From contig JABFRU010000013.1 of assembly GCA_013140985.1 (NCBI GenBank), forward strand, positions 1-64,000: a DNA stretch of 64,000 nt, read 5' to 3'. Source of the stretch: Chitinophagaceae bacterium. GTDB taxonomy: Bacteria > Bacteroidota > Bacteroidia > Chitinophagales > Chitinophagaceae. This document shows positions 26,096 to 36,481 of the stretch, piece after piece; the stretch's first letter is position 1; each line of letters starts with the position of its first letter. Position numbers and translations under genes: made by a program. Under the pieces are notes generated by a model. It did not search any database. It had not been told where the DNA came from and worked only from the letters and a program-made list of their open reading frames with translations.

Positions 26096-27298
26096 ATGGG
26101 TAAATTCTGCCTGACCATATTTATCCAGGTATTTCTTCTTGTTGCTTCTCATGCGCAATTCGCTGTCCGGCTGAAAATTAATGATCTTCCAAAAGAACCC
26201 CGGCGTTTTGATTTGTACATTGCCGGATCTTTTAATGGCTGGAACCCGCAGAGTGAAAATTATATATTTCAGCGGGAGGGGAACGGGGAGTATTATATCG
26301 AACTGGAACTTCCGGCAGGAACCTATGAGTATAAAATAACAAGAGGCGGATGGGATAAAGTGGAATGTAAAAAAGACGGTGCAGGAAAAGAGAACAGGAG
26401 AATGGTAATATCAGCTGATACAATAATAAAATTAGATATTGAAGAGTGGCAGGATCATTTTGCTACCAAACCAGGAACAAGTACTGCCGGAAAGAATGTA
26501 AAGATCATTGACACAGCATTTCTGATACCACAACTCAACCGGGTGAGACGAGTTTGGATCTATTTGCCCAGGTTTTATGATATGGCACCGCAAAACTCTC
26601 GCTGGCCGGTACTCTATATGCATGACGGACAAAATGTATTTGATGATGCGACTTCTTTTTCGGGCGAATGGGGAGTAGATGAATTCTTTGATACTGCATA
26701 TGCCCGGCCATGGATTGTTGTAGCAATAGATAACGGGGCCGGTAAGCGGATCAATGAATATTGCCCTTATGATTTTTCATTAAAGACATTGGGTTTATCC
26801 AGCGCCGATACATTGAATAAAGGAGAAGGCGATCAGTATGTTGATTTTCTCGTAAAGACATTGAAACCGTTCATTGATAAAAATTACCGCACATTGAAGG
26901 ATAAGAAGAACACATTTATCGCCGGCAGCTCAATGGGTGGATTGATCTCGTTATATGCAGTATTAAAGTATCCGAAAGTGTTTGGAGGCGCCGGTGTTTT
27001 TTCGCCTGCATTCTGGGTGGCACCAAAGATATTTGATGATATCAAAGAAAAAGGAGAGAAGGTAAAAGCAAATATTTATTTCTATGCTGGTAAACAGGAG
27101 GGGGAAACAATGGTGCCGCTTACCTTAAAGGCATTTGATGAAATGTTGAAAGTATCTAAATCAAAAATGAAAACAGTGATCAGGGATGAAGGAAAGCATA
27201 ATGAGCAACGATGGAGGATTGAATTCCCGTCAGGATTTTATTGGATGGTCGAGCCAAATTCAACCAAGCCTGGAAAAACTTACACCGGGCCAAAGTGA
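26096..27298 (+). CDS. Exported alpha/beta-hydrolase esterase with N-terminal glycogen-binding-like domain
   Basis: A 400-residue protein with signal peptide (CLTIFIQVFLLVASHA). Residues 30-115 look like a CBM48/AMPK-type immunoglobulin-like domain (FDLYIAGSFNGWNPQSENY ... GTYEYKITRG). The rest is an esterase D / enterochelin-esterase-type hydrolase with PVLYMHDGQNVF, the nucleophile elbow AGSSMGG and the catalytic His in EGKHNEQRW. Known relatives cleave acyl esters from sugars or siderophores. Periplasmic or outer-membrane location is likely; the substrate is unknown. Confidence 0.8.
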   Translation: MGKFCLTIFIQVFLLVASHAQFAVRLKINDLPKEPRRFDLYIAGSFNGWNPQSENYIFQREGNGEYYIELELPAGTYEYKITRGGWDKVECKKDGAGKENRRMVISADTIIKLDIEEWQDHFATKPGTSTAGKNVKIIDTAFLIPQLNRVRRVWIYLPRFYDMAPQNSRWPVLYMHDGQNVFDDATSFSGEWGVDEFFDTAYARPWIVVAIDNGAGKRINEYCPYDFSLKTLGLSSADTLNKGEGDQYVDFLVKTLKPFIDKNYRTLKDKKNTFIAGSSMGGLISLYAVLKYPKVFGGAGVFSPAFWVAPKIFDDIKEKGEKVKANIYFYAGKQEGETMVPLTLKAFDEMLKVSKSKMKTVIRDEGKHNEQRWRIEFPSGFYWMVEPNSTKPGKTYTGPK

Positions 27299-27342
27299 TT
27301 TCAAAAATAAAAGATAGGCTACTGAAAATTTTTACTTTTAAA

Positions 27343-28245
27343 TTAAATCGTAAAAGCCACTCCCTCCAGCGCCAGATCCGTATTCGGAAAAACCTCTCTT
27401 GCTTCGGCTTCAAATTCTTCCAGCGTATCATATTTGCTGCTGAAATGCCCGATCAATAATTTTTTTACACCTGCTTTCTTTGCTATTGTAGCCGCTTGTT
27501 TGGTAGTGGAATGAAAACGGGTTTCGGCTCTCTCCCGAAGATTATCCAGGTAAGTTGTTTCATGATAGATCATATCGGCGCCCTGTATATGCGGGATGAG
27601 TGATTCATCATATTTAGTGTCAGCACAAAAAGCATAGCGTCTTCCGGCTACTCCCGGTTCTGTTACCCACTCATTTTTTACAATCGTCCCGTCTTTTCGG
27701 GTATAATCTTCCCCATCTTTCAGCCTGTCATAAAATGCTTGTGGTATTTCGTATTCTTTGGCCTTATCAGGATTGAGCTTTCTGAGCTTTCTTTTTTCAG
27801 CAAAGGAAAAACCATAACATTCTATCCGGTGATTGGTGCGAAAACATTTTACCGTTAGCTTATTATTATCCAGTAAAGTTGCCGCTTCGGTAATTGTATG
27901 TATGTGCAAGGGATAACAAAGATTTGTATCGGCCACCTTCAATTGCAGGTCGATGATCTCTTTTAATGGCGAAGGGCCAAAAACATGTAATTCTTGTTTA
28001 TGTCCTAATAAGCTGAATGAATTGATCAGGCCAACCAAACCGAAATAATGATCACCATGTAAATGTGAAATGAAAATATGTGAGATCTTGCTCCGGCGTA
28101 TCTTGTAGTTGATCATTTGTATTTGGGTACCTTCGCCACAATCAACGAGATAATTATTGCCATCATGTGTCACCACCTGGCTGGTAGGATGGCGATCAAA
28201 TGCAGGGACAGCGGAATTATTGCCGAGAATTGTAACAGCGAACAT
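27343..28245 (-). CDS. rnz: Ribonuclease Z
   Basis: A 300-residue metallo-beta-lactamase-fold protein. The zinc motif is SHLHGDHYFGLVGLI, preceded by VDCGEGTQIQM and with further ligands in ADTKYDESLIP and LIGHFSSKY, as in tRNase Z. It removes 3' trailers from pre-tRNA, important here because the tRNA genes of the window do not encode CCA. It lies downstream of the STAS gene on the same strand, separated by a word-iterated inverted repeat. Confidence 0.93.
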   Translation of the reverse strand: MFAVTILGNNSAVPAFDRHPTSQVVTHDGNNYLVDCGEGTQIQMINYKIRRSKISHIFISHLHGDHYFGLVGLINSFSLLGHKQELHVFGPSPLKEIIDLQLKVADTNLCYPLHIHTITEAATLLDNNKLTVKCFRTNHRIECYGFSFAEKRKLRKLNPDKAKEYEIPQAFYDRLKDGEDYTRKDGTIVKNEWVTEPGVAGRRYAFCADTKYDESLIPHIQGADMIYHETTYLDNLRERAETRFHSTTKQAATIAKKAGVKKLLIGHFSSKYDTLEEFEAEAREVFPNTDLALEGVAFTI

Positions 28246-28315
28246 GAACGGTCAGTGATTTTGATGTGTGTTGCTTCTAAGACGGCAATTTAGTTTGTTT
28301 TGCTGCTTTAATAAA

Positions 28316-28391
28316 GACGGAAAGTCAGGAAGCCGGAAAGTCAGAAATTATGAATTTTCTTCCGGACTCTCGGTCTTTCTGACTTCCGGAC
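28316..28391. repeat. Word-iterated inverted repeat (GGAAAGTCAG word)
   Basis: The words GGAAAGTCAGGA and GGAAAGTCAGAA in the left arm are mirrored by TTCCGGACTCTCGG and TCTTTCTGACTTCCGG in the right arm. It lies between two leftward genes and touches the stop of the STAS gene. Confidence 0.6.
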
Positions 28392-28768
28392 TATTCTTCT
28401 CCACTCATAAACTCTCTCTCGATCTCTTCCATCTGAACAATATCCCATGCCTCACTTTCCGTAGGAGTAACATTCATTATTTCGAGGAGTTCATTTTCAT
28501 CGAGAAATTTTTCAACAGGCTCCTGCAATTCGCAAATAACAAAAGAAGCACTGTTCTCATAGAACCTTTGCTGGATATAAACCAGTTTTTCAGCAGCAGG
28601 AATGTCGATTTCGGAAATTTCTTTTAGGATTAGCACAAGGTTTTTAACGTCATTTTGCAGGTAAGGCAGCAAGCAATCAGCCATTTCTTCTGTCATAGTA
28701 GCAGAAATTGAAGGGCCGGGCAGAGTGATGACATGAAATTTCTCTTTGGTATCAGTTTTGACCTGCAT
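28391..28768 (-). CDS. STAS-domain protein
   Basis: A 125-residue protein when started at the ATG at 28768; an in-frame ATG at 28831 would add 21 residues unlike the family. The sequence fits an anti-sigma-factor antagonist (STAS) fold: 'FHVITLPGPSIS' first strand, 'NLVLILKEISEID' strand, then the PAAEKLVYIQQRF helix. The usual phosphorylated Ser/Thr position reads EIDIPAAEKL without a serine, so classic SpoIIAA-type phosphorylation is doubtful. The acidic C-terminal tail (EEIEREFMSGEE) is extra. Its role is unknown; the gene precedes rnz. Confidence 0.65.
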   Translation of the reverse strand: MQVKTDTKEKFHVITLPGPSISATMTEEMADCLLPYLQNDVKNLVLILKEISEIDIPAAEKLVYIQQRFYENSASFVICELQEPVEKFLDENELLEIMNVTPTESEAWDIVQMEEIEREFMSGEE

Positions 28769-28921
28769 AATGTGAGTTTTACTTGAGTTTTGTGAAGTGT
28801 TTCCGAAAAATGATAAAATGAGCAGCCTCAAACAACTTAAATTATCAACATTCCGTTTATAACTACGGAGGAACCGGAACCAAATTTATTTATTAATATT
28901 GTATTACAACCAATTATCTAA

Positions 28922-31450
28922 ATGGATAACAATTTTTCAGCACAGGTTAAGGAGATCATCTCGTTCAGCAGGGAAGAGGCGCTTCGGCTTGGAAATGATT
29001 TTATCGGCACCGAACATTTATTGCTTGGACTGATAAGAGAAGGAGATAATACCGCCGTCCGTATCCTCAAAAGTTTTAATGTTGACCTGTATGAATTGCG
29101 TAAAGAAATCGAACTCGCAGTAAAAGATAAGACAGGAAAAAATATTGCCAATATCAACAGTCTTCCGCTTACCAAGCAGGCAGAAAAAGTAATAAGAGTA
29201 ACTGTATTGGAAGCAAAAGCTTTGAAGAGTGCTACTGTAGAAACCGAACACCTGATGCTTTCTATTCTTAAGAACAAAGAAAATATTGCAACACAAATTT
29301 TAAATCAGTTTGACGTGGACTACGATCTCTTCAGGCAGGAATTAGGCATTGTAAAATCCAATGACCCCCGTGCCGAATACACCGATGAGAATGATGATGA
29401 TTTTGATGAGGAAAAAAAATATTCCCAGTCAAAGGGAGGCAAGTCGCAGGGCAGTGCAAAAAGCAAGACGCCGGTGCTGGATAATTTTGGAAGAGATATC
29501 ACCAAGATGGCTGAACTCGGCGCATTGGATCCCATTGTTGGGCGGGAAAGAGAAATAGAAAGAGTATCACAAATATTATCCCGTCGTAAAAAGAACAATC
29601 CTATTCTTATTGGTGAACCCGGTGTTGGTAAAACAGCGATCGTAGAGGGATTGGCACTGCGTATTGTTCAAAGAAAGGTATCAAGGGTTTTATTTGATAA
29701 AAGAGTTATATCACTTGATCTTGCAGCATTGGTGGCAGGTACAAAATACCGTGGCCAATTCGAAGAAAGAATGAAAGCGATCATGAATGAACTGGAAAAG
29801 AACAGGGATGTGATCCTCTTCATTGATGAATTGCATACGATAGTGGGTGCTGGTGGCGCCAGTGGTTCACTCGATGCCAGCAATATCTTCAAACCTGCAT
29901 TGGCCAGAGGTGAATTACAATGTATCGGCGCTTCTACATTGGATGAGTACAGGATGTACATTGAAAAAGATGGTGCATTGGACCGTCGTTTCCAAAAAGT
30001 AATGATCGATCCCCCGAGTGTAGATGAAACTATCCAGATATTAAATAATATCAAATCAAAATACGAAGAGTATCATAATGTGAACTACGACCAGGAAGCT
30101 ATTGATGCCTGCGTAAAGCTAAGCGACCGTTATGTTACAGATCGGTTATTACCTGACAAAGCTATTGATGTGATGGATGAAGTAGGTGCAAGAGTGCATC
30201 TGAAAAATATCAATGTTCCTCAAAATATCGTTGAACTTGAGAAGAAGATCGAAGATGTAAAGAATGAAAAGAATAAAGTAGTGAAGAGCCAGAAATTTGA
30301 AGAAGCTGCTTCACTCCGTGATACAGAAAAACGTTTGCAGGAAGATCTTGAAAAAGCAAAGAATGAATGGGAAGAAGAAAGCAAGCATAAGCGTTTCCCT
30401 ATTGGCGAAGAAGATATTGCTGAAGTGATCAGCATGATGACAGGAATACCTGTGAAGCGAATGGTAGAAGCAGAAACTGAAAAGCTTCGCAAGATGGCCG
30501 TAGATATGAGAGAAATGGTGATAGGACAGGATGAGGCCATCGGAAAAGTAGTAAAAGCCATTCAGCGGAACAGGGTTGGATTAAAAGATCCTAAAAAACC
30601 TATCGGTACTTTTATTTTCCTGGGTCCGACAGGTGTAGGTAAAACAGAGTTGGCGAGGGCATTATCAAGATATATGTTCGACTCTGAAGATTCTCTGATC
30701 CGTATTGACATGAGTGAATACATGGAAAAATTCACTGTCAGCCGTTTGATCGGTGCGCCTCCGGGATATGTAGGATATGAAGAAGGCGGCCAGTTGACCG
30801 AAAGGGTTCGCCGCAAACCTTACAGTGTTATCCTGCTCGATGAAATTGAAAAGGCTCACCCGGATATATATAATATATTATTACAGGTATTGGATGATGG
30901 GCAATTGACGGATGGATTAGGACGCAAAGTAGATTTTAAAAATACGCTGATCATCATGACATCCAATATCGGGGTTCGCCAGTTAAAAGACTTTGGAGCA
31001 GGTGTTGGATTCACTACCGCCTCCAAGCTGGAAAACCAGGATGAAGCCAATAAAGCGGTCATTGAAAAGGCATTGAAGAAAACATTCTCTCCTGAGTTTT
31101 TGAACAGGATAGATGATGTGGTTATCTTCAACAGCCTTTCTAAAGAAAATATCTTCAACATCATTGATATCCTGATGAAGGGTGTGATGAAGCGACTGGC
31201 TAACCTTGGTTTCAGTCTTGAATTAACAGAGAATGCAAAATCTTTTCTTGCTGATAAGGGATATGATGTGGCATTTGGAGCAAGACCTCTGCACAGGGCC
31301 ATTCAAAAATACCTCGAAGATCCGCTAGCTGAAGAAATTCTCAACATGAATGTAAAGGCCGGGGATGTTCTGGAAGCAGATACTGATGCCGAAAACAGCA
31401 AGCTCAATTTTTCATTAAAGAGGAAAATAGAGCAGAAGTCTGAAGCTTAA
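28922..31450 (+). CDS. clpC: ATP-dependent Clp protease ATP-binding subunit ClpC
   Basis: An 842-residue AAA+ unfoldase. Two Clp_N repeats (about 1-145) are followed by an acidic linker ([10 protein letters not shown]), AAA-1 with [13 protein letters not shown], a UVR-type coiled segment ([16 protein letters not shown]), AAA-2 with [14 protein letters not shown], and the ClpB D2-small domain. It feeds proteins to ClpP. ClpS, encoded at 58504, is a known adaptor for this class. A strong terminator follows the gene. Confidence 0.95.
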   Translation: MDNNFSAQVKEIISFSREEALRLGNDFIGTEHLLLGLIREGDNTAVRILKSFNVDLYELRKEIELAVKDKTGKNIANINSLPLTKQAEKVIRVTVLEAKALKSATVETEHLMLSILKNKENIATQILNQFDVDYDLFRQELGIVKSNDPRAEYTDENDDDFDEEKKYSQSKGGKSQGSAKSKTPVLDNFGRDITKMAELGALDPIVGREREIERVSQILSRRKKNNPILIGEPGVGKTAIVEGLALRIVQRKVSRVLFDKRVISLDLAALVAGTKYRGQFEERMKAIMNELEKNRDVILFIDELHTIVGAGGASGSLDASNIFKPALARGELQCIGASTLDEYRMYIEKDGALDRRFQKVMIDPPSVDETIQILNNIKSKYEEYHNVNYDQEAIDACVKLSDRYVTDRLLPDKAIDVMDEVGARVHLKNINVPQNIVELEKKIEDVKNEKNKVVKSQKFEEAASLRDTEKRLQEDLEKAKNEWEEESKHKRFPIGEEDIAEVISMMTGIPVKRMVEAETEKLRKMAVDMREMVIGQDEAIGKVVKAIQRNRVGLKDPKKPIGTFIFLGPTGVGKTELARALSRYMFDSEDSLIRIDMSEYMEKFTVSRLIGAPPGYVGYEEGGQLTERVRRKPYSVILLDEIEKAHPDIYNILLQVLDDGQLTDGLGRKVDFKNTLIIMTSNIGVRQLKDFGAGVGFTTASKLENQDEANKAVIEKALKKTFSPEFLNRIDDVVIFNSLSKENIFNIIDILMKGVMKRLANLGFSLELTENAKSFLADKGYDVAFGARPLHRAIQKYLEDPLAEEILNMNVKAGDVLEADTDAENSKLNFSLKRKIEQKSEA

Positions 31451-31471
31451 TTTATTCCTTCTATTTTTTTG

Positions 31472-31500
31472 AACCATCAGCATAGCTGGTGGTTTTTTTT
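31472..31500 (+). terminator. Intrinsic terminator of clpC
   Basis: AACCATCAGC pairs with GCTGGTGGTT (one G-U pair) around ATA and is followed by eight T. It argues against any translation start of the next gene upstream of it. Confidence 0.85.
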
Positions 31501-31554
31501 GCCACTTCTTTTTTCTTTGACGAATTAGGGACATTTTTGCATGTATTCTTCAGT

Positions 31555-32268
31555 ATGAAAAAAATAGTAATAGCAATTGATGGGTGGTCAAGTTGTGGTA
31601 AAAGCACTTTAGCCAAACAGCTTGCAAAAGAATTGGGCTATTTATATGTGGATAGTGGGGCTATGTACAGGGCCATTACCTTATACTTTCTCCGTAATCA
31701 TGTTGACTGGACGGATAAAAAAGAAGTAAAGAAGGCATTAAAGGAGATCGTTCTTGAATTTATATACAATGATAATACACAATCTGGAGAGATCTTTATG
31801 AATGGAGAGAATGTAGAGTATGTCATCCGTGACCTGGTAATAGCAGAAAAAGTAAGTGAAATAGCCGCCATAAAAGAAATAAGAGAATTTGCCGTAGCCC
31901 AGCAACAAAAATTGGGGGCTAAAAAAGGGATTATTATGGATGGCCGGGATATTGGCACGGTAGTATTCCCCAAAGCGGAACTTAAGATATTTATGACAGC
32001 CGATAATGCAGTAAGAGTAGAAAGAAGATTTAAGGAGCTGTACGAAAAGAACCCCAATGTTTCTATTGAAGAGGTAAAAGATAACCTGGAAATGAGGGAC
32101 TATATTGACTCACACAGGGAGGTAAGCCCTTTAAAAAAAGCAAAAGATGCTATTATATTAGACAATACTCACCTAACTGAGAAGGAACAGCTTCAACAAG
32201 CTCTTGAATGGGTAAAAGCCAGATTGCTTAATACAAGATCTGCTACAGACTTTTTAAGATCAGTTTAG
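31555..32268 (+). CDS. cmk: (d)CMP kinase
   Basis: A 237-residue P-loop kinase starting MKKIVIAIDGWSSCGKST. The motifs YVDSGAMYRAI, MDGRDIGTVVFP and the RVERRFKEL/RDYIDSHREVSPL lid segment are diagnostic. It phosphorylates CMP and dCMP. The open frame extends upstream to 31489, but those 22 residues run from the clpC terminator and are not family-like, so the ATG at 31555 is chosen. A weak hairpin (AGTCC-CT-GGACT, 32270-32281) follows the stop. Confidence 0.93.
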   Translation: MKKIVIAIDGWSSCGKSTLAKQLAKELGYLYVDSGAMYRAITLYFLRNHVDWTDKKEVKKALKEIVLEFIYNDNTQSGEIFMNGENVEYVIRDLVIAEKVSEIAAIKEIREFAVAQQQKLGAKKGIIMDGRDIGTVVFPKAELKIFMTADNAVRVERRFKELYEKNPNVSIEEVKDNLEMRDYIDSHREVSPLKKAKDAIILDNTHLTEKEQLQQALEWVKARLLNTRSATDFLRSV

Positions 32269-32722
32269 AGTCCCTGGACTGGGCTTTTACGAGTATTGGA
32301 AGAGAATAACTCAATTGAAATAGAGTATTTTATTAAACTTAATTGCCATCTATGAACATTATTGTTAAAAATAATGCGAAAGGCTTGCATAAATCTGCCT
32401 GATTGTATAGTTTAGCGCTTTGATTCGAACCATTATCGGACATCCCGCCACTACTCCTTTTCGAAAAAGCCGCAATATCCCCTGATTAGAACAAAGCATG
32501 GCAATTAACAGTGAATGGCTGATTTATTTGGCATGGCCTTTTTAAGCATCGTTTTTATATCCAATCTTTCTTAGATATAACCCAGTATCTCCCAAAGCTG
32601 AAATCACATCCTTTTTGAATGCCGTCTGAGTCCTTCCATTGAATCACCACATTATCGTGGCTGAAATGAGCATTTATTATATGAGCACAAAAAGTATCGT
32701 TAACCAACTAAAAACTCAGAGC
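32269..32722. other. 454-base gene-free stretch upstream of a T9SS cargo gene
   Basis: AT-rich DNA with no credible gene. It should hold the promoter and a long leader of the gene at 32723. A CCAC-ATTATC-GTGG inverted repeat is near 32648. No full TAnnTTTG element was found close to the start. Confidence 0.35.
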
Positions 32723-35590
32723 ATGAAAAAGTTTACATTTCTTTTCATGTTTGCTATTATAGCAAGCATGACCTTAGGCACTAATGCCTTTGGACAAATT
32801 ACACAGGTAGGGACTGCTACCACTGCCAATACCGGCACTACATCCATTACGATCAACAAACCATCAGGCATCCAGGTGAATGATGTAATGATCGCCGTCA
32901 TTGTAGAGAATGATAATTCCGGCGGTGGCGATCTTGGTAGTGCAACAGGCTTATCAGGATGGACATTGATCGATGATGCTAACCTGGCAGGAAGTAATCC
33001 TGAAGCATGGGGCTATATTTATTACAAAGTGGCCGTAGCTGCGGATGTATCAGCTACCAATTATACTTTTACAATGGATGGAAGTTCAGATGGAGTAGTA
33101 GGCGCCATTGTTGCTTTCAGAGGTGTGGATGTTACCGGTGGAGTAAATGCAGCAGGAGGTGCAGGCGGACCTTTTGATATTGATCCGGGTACTATTAATG
33201 GTGTAGCCACTGATGCTACATTGAATGCAACTGCAATAAGCCCGGTAAGTGCCAATGCTGCAATAATTATGTGTGGCTTGTCTGGCCTGGTTCCAACTTT
33301 TAGTGGTTGGACAACTGCAACATCACCCGGCGCACTTACAGAATTATTTGATGTGAGCTCTGCAACCGGTGCTACTTGTGCCGTTGGTGCAGCTTGGGGT
33401 ATCAAACCTGCTACTGGAACTACCGGTGCTGGTTCAGCAACTCTTTCCGCAAGTGCGGGCAATGGTTCATTATTGATCGCATTAAAAAGAGCTGTACCTG
33501 CAGCTTCATTATCTCCATCTGCAACACAGAACATATCAGTTGGAGGGAATGTGCCTTTTACTGCCACTGCTACTAATTTTGGTGGTTCTGGTAACTATAC
33601 ATATACATGGACTGCAACAGGAGCTACGATACCCGGAGCAAACCCTAATACAATCGCCGGTACTTCAGATGCTAAAACAATTGTGTTCCCGACAGCCGGT
33701 ACATATACTGTAAGTGTTTCTATCGGAAGAACAGGAGAAACAACACAGGTTACTAATACAACTACAGTGAATGTTGCGCCTCCGGCGAATTCTCCTGTAG
33801 GATGTAATGGACAGTTCTTTATCAGTCATGGCGATGCCGGTGATCCCAATTCTACCACATCAATGGAGAAGCTTACTGTGTCGGGCGGAACCATTACTGC
33901 AAATCCTTTCGGTACAAATCCAACAGGTATTGGCTTCAATGCAATTGGAATCAACCCTGTTGATGGATACATGTATGGCATTCGTTATTCGCCTATGCAT
34001 CTTGTAAAAATTGGTAACGTTACCCCGAATAATGTGAATGACCTTGGTACCATCACCAATGCAAACATAGCTGCAGCGGATGAGTCTTATGCAGGTTGCT
34101 TTGATTCAAATGGTGATTACTATTTCATGACTACGGCAAACGAGTTTTATAAAATTTCAGGTATCAATTCTCCTGCTGCACCTTTAGCCGCTACCTATCT
34201 CGGTACAGTTTCTGCAGCCGGTGGAGAAAATTTTGTCGATATCGCTATCGATCCTACTGACGGACAGATGTATGGTGCAGCAGGTGTCAATGCCAACAGG
34301 AATATTTACAAAGTGAATAAAACCAATGGTGCTTTAACACTTGTTGGGGCCTACTCTGGCGGCAACTATATAGCTGCATTATTCTTTGATGAGGTGGGTG
34401 GTTTATTTGGTTATCGCCAGGATGGAACTTTCCAGCAGATCAATAAAACAAACGCTGCACAAACACAGGTTGGAACAGCGGCATCTTATACTTATGCTGA
34501 CGGATGCAGTTGTAGCTTCGGTCGTGTATTCCATGATCTTGATTTCACAGCTAATCCAAGCAACCAGGTTTGTCCTACAGCGATCAATCCAAGCCCTGAT
34601 TTCCCGCTTACAGTTTCTGTAACCAACCAGACAAGCAGCCAGAAAACAGGACTTACTTATACATTAAATATCAGCGATCCGTTGAAAAGATTCAGGTTTA
34701 CTGAATCTGCGGCAACAATAAAAACAAATCTTATCGCTGCAGGTGTTGCTACTGCCAGTTCTGTTGTTACGCTTAGCATTGTATCACCAGCAACAGGTAC
34801 TAATTATAATCAACTGGTGGTGACAAATTTCCAGACAGGAAATGCAGCAGCCACATTATCATTTGTATTGCAGGTGGAATTGTATTCATTGGGAGGCATT
34901 TATAACAATGTTCCTCTCCAGTCTGTGATCAGCGGATTGCCGGCAATTATTGGGTCAACTGACCTGTCAAATGACCCGGGTACTATTGGCCCCGATGATC
35001 CGACAGTTATTACTTTCTGCCCTGGTATTATTCTCCCTGTTAATATGAGTTCTTTCACAGCTAAGAGAAATAATGCACAGGTAGATCTTAAATGGGTTAC
35101 TGCATCTGAATTCAATAATACAGGGTTCTATATCGAAAGAACATTGGGAGATAATGGAAATTGGGAAGTTATTGCATTTGAACCGACCCTTGCAAGGGAA
35201 GGTATCAGCTCTTCACCATTGAGTTATGCGTATTCTGATCCAAATAATTTCAAGGGCATCTCTCAATACAGGTTAAGACAGGTTGATATTGACGGAAAGA
35301 TCAAATACAGCGATATCAGGATCGTTCGTGGTGAAGACCAGAAAGATAAAGTGACAGTGTTCCCGAATCCCAGTGATGGTAAAGTATCCGTATTGTTTGG
35401 AGATAATGCCAATGTCATCCGTGATGTATCGCTTTACGATATGAGCGGACGGGTAATAAAAGAATGGAAGACAATTACAACAAATAGTATTCAGATCGAG
35501 AACCTGACACCCGGTATGTACACCCTGAGAATATTTGCTCCGGCAACCGGTAATCAGACCGTGGAGAAGATCATAGTGTATAAACGTTAA
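32723..35590 (+). CDS. T9SS-exported surface protein with PKD-like domain
   Basis: A 955-residue protein; the ATG at 32723 starts a signal peptide (FTFLFMFAIIASMTLGTNAFG), while the open frame further up is not protein-like. Residues 30-260 form a beta-rich domain (ITINKPSGIQVNDVMIAVI ... FRGVDVTGG). A PKD-like immunoglobulin domain follows near 270-350 (YTYTWTATGATIPGANPNT). A DUF6923-like propeller region with repeated 'G..Y..D..N' motifs spans about 360-620. The end carries 'VNMSSFTAKRNNAQVDLKW' and a type A T9SS sorting domain (VFPNPSDGKVSV ... PGMYTLRIF). It is probably anchored at the cell surface or secreted. Confidence 0.8.
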   Translation: MKKFTFLFMFAIIASMTLGTNAFGQITQVGTATTANTGTTSITINKPSGIQVNDVMIAVIVENDNSGGGDLGSATGLSGWTLIDDANLAGSNPEAWGYIYYKVAVAADVSATNYTFTMDGSSDGVVGAIVAFRGVDVTGGVNAAGGAGGPFDIDPGTINGVATDATLNATAISPVSANAAIIMCGLSGLVPTFSGWTTATSPGALTELFDVSSATGATCAVGAAWGIKPATGTTGAGSATLSASAGNGSLLIALKRAVPAASLSPSATQNISVGGNVPFTATATNFGGSGNYTYTWTATGATIPGANPNTIAGTSDAKTIVFPTAGTYTVSVSIGRTGETTQVTNTTTVNVAPPANSPVGCNGQFFISHGDAGDPNSTTSMEKLTVSGGTITANPFGTNPTGIGFNAIGINPVDGYMYGIRYSPMHLVKIGNVTPNNVNDLGTITNANIAAADESYAGCFDSNGDYYFMTTANEFYKISGINSPAAPLAATYLGTVSAAGGENFVDIAIDPTDGQMYGAAGVNANRNIYKVNKTNGALTLVGAYSGGNYIAALFFDEVGGLFGYRQDGTFQQINKTNAAQTQVGTAASYTYADGCSCSFGRVFHDLDFTANPSNQVCPTAINPSPDFPLTVSVTNQTSSQKTGLTYTLNISDPLKRFRFTESAATIKTNLIAAGVATASSVVTLSIVSPATGTNYNQLVVTNFQTGNAAATLSFVLQVELYSLGGIYNNVPLQSVISGLPAIIGSTDLSNDPGTIGPDDPTVITFCPGIILPVNMSSFTAKRNNAQVDLKWVTASEFNNTGFYIERTLGDNGNWEVIAFEPTLAREGISSSPLSYAYSDPNNFKGISQYRLRQVDIDGKIKYSDIRIVRGEDQKDKVTVFPNPSDGKVSVLFGDNANVIRDVSLYDMSGRVIKEWKTITTNSIQIENLTPGMYTLRIFAPATGNQTVEKIIVYKR

Positions 35591-35615
35591 TGCTCAGGGT
35601 TTTTAGAAAAACAAA

Positions 35616-35641
35616 GGGGATAGCTTCAGCTGTCCCCTTTT
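35616..35641. terminator. Two-way intrinsic terminator
   Basis: GGGGATAGCT pairs with AGCTGTCCCC (10 bp, one U-G) with T-rich sequence after it on the plus strand and, read from the other side, after an A-run. It separates two convergent genes. Confidence 0.8.
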
Positions 35642-35696
35642 CAATTTATACTATTTAAAATTCTTTTACGGCTCTGCTTTCCGCATTATAAGCTGT

Positions 35697-36392
35697 TTAT
35701 TCCTGCTTCTTTTTTACATCCAGCAATTCCATATCAAAAACAAGTACGGAGCCACCGGGAATAGGACCATAATCAGAGGCCCCATATCCCAACGTATGGG
35801 GGATGTAAAGTTTGAATTTGGATCCTACTGGCATTAACTGTAAACCTTCTTTCCATCCGTTAACAACATCAGTAAGGGCCATAGTGAGAGGCTGGCCCCG
35901 GTTATAAGAAGCGTCAAATTCAGTACCATTCAAAAGAGTGCCCCGGTAATGACAAACAAATGTATCAGCCATCGTAGGTTTTATTCCTGTGCCTTCTGTG
36001 ATCACTTCATACTGGAGACCACTGGCTGTCGTTTTAACCCCGGGTCTTAATTTGTTTTTTGCAAGAAATGCAATTCCTGAATCAATACGGGGTTTTGATT
36101 TCAGGCTTTGCAGCATCATCATATAATTATTGAGAACTGCATTGGCTGTTGCATCGTCCAGCAAAGATTTTTTATTTCCCAATACATCACTGATAGCTTT
36201 TGACACCATACTGCTATTTAGTTTTGTAATACCCTGTTGTTTATAAAACGCTGCAACACTCATACCCACAGCATAACTGGCAGAGTCAGTTAAGGTTTTC
36301 ATTGGGTTTACAGGAACCGGTGTTTTGCCCGGTTGTGCATATAAATTGCTGATCACAGCAAAGCAAACAATGATTAGAACTGATTTCTTCAT
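35697..36392 (-). CDS. FKBP-type peptidyl-prolyl cis-trans isomerase, exported
   Basis: A 231-residue protein with signal peptide (VLIIVCFAVISNLYA). The FKBP_N dimerisation domain (about 30-110) is followed by the FKBP fold with YEVITEGTGIKP, VCHYRGTLLNGTEFDASYNRG, GWKEGLQLMPVGSKFKLYIP and GSVLVFDMELL, the residues that line the active site. It resembles Mip/FkpA proteins that speed proline isomerisation of periplasmic proteins. Its promoter has the -7 element TATTTTTG at 36419-36412 on the minus strand. Confidence 0.9.
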   Translation of the reverse strand: MKKSVLIIVCFAVISNLYAQPGKTPVPVNPMKTLTDSASYAVGMSVAAFYKQQGITKLNSSMVSKAISDVLGNKKSLLDDATANAVLNNYMMMLQSLKSKPRIDSGIAFLAKNKLRPGVKTTASGLQYEVITEGTGIKPTMADTFVCHYRGTLLNGTEFDASYNRGQPLTMALTDVVNGWKEGLQLMPVGSKFKLYIPHTLGYGASDYGPIPGGSVLVFDMELLDVKKKQE

Positions 36393-36411
36393 ATTTATTT
36401 TATTAAGGGTG

Positions 36412-36419
36412 CAAAAATA
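36412..36419 (-). promoter_or_regulatory. -7 element of the FKBP gene
   Basis: The minus strand reads TATTTTTG, matching TAnnTTTG, about 20 bases before the ATG at 36392. Confidence 0.45.
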
Positions 36420-36481
36420 CAGGTTGAAATGGTATTTCGGTTGCCTTCAATCACATAATTTCGTTATCCTTTAAAGCAGAA

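Noticed and set aside
31489-31554. Extended N-terminus of cmk
   Set aside because: The extension begins at the clpC terminator and adds residues not found in CMP kinases.
33061-33567. 168-codon minus-strand open frame inside the T9SS cargo gene
   Set aside because: Antisense to a conserved, signal-peptide-bearing reading frame; amino acid composition reflects the opposite strand.
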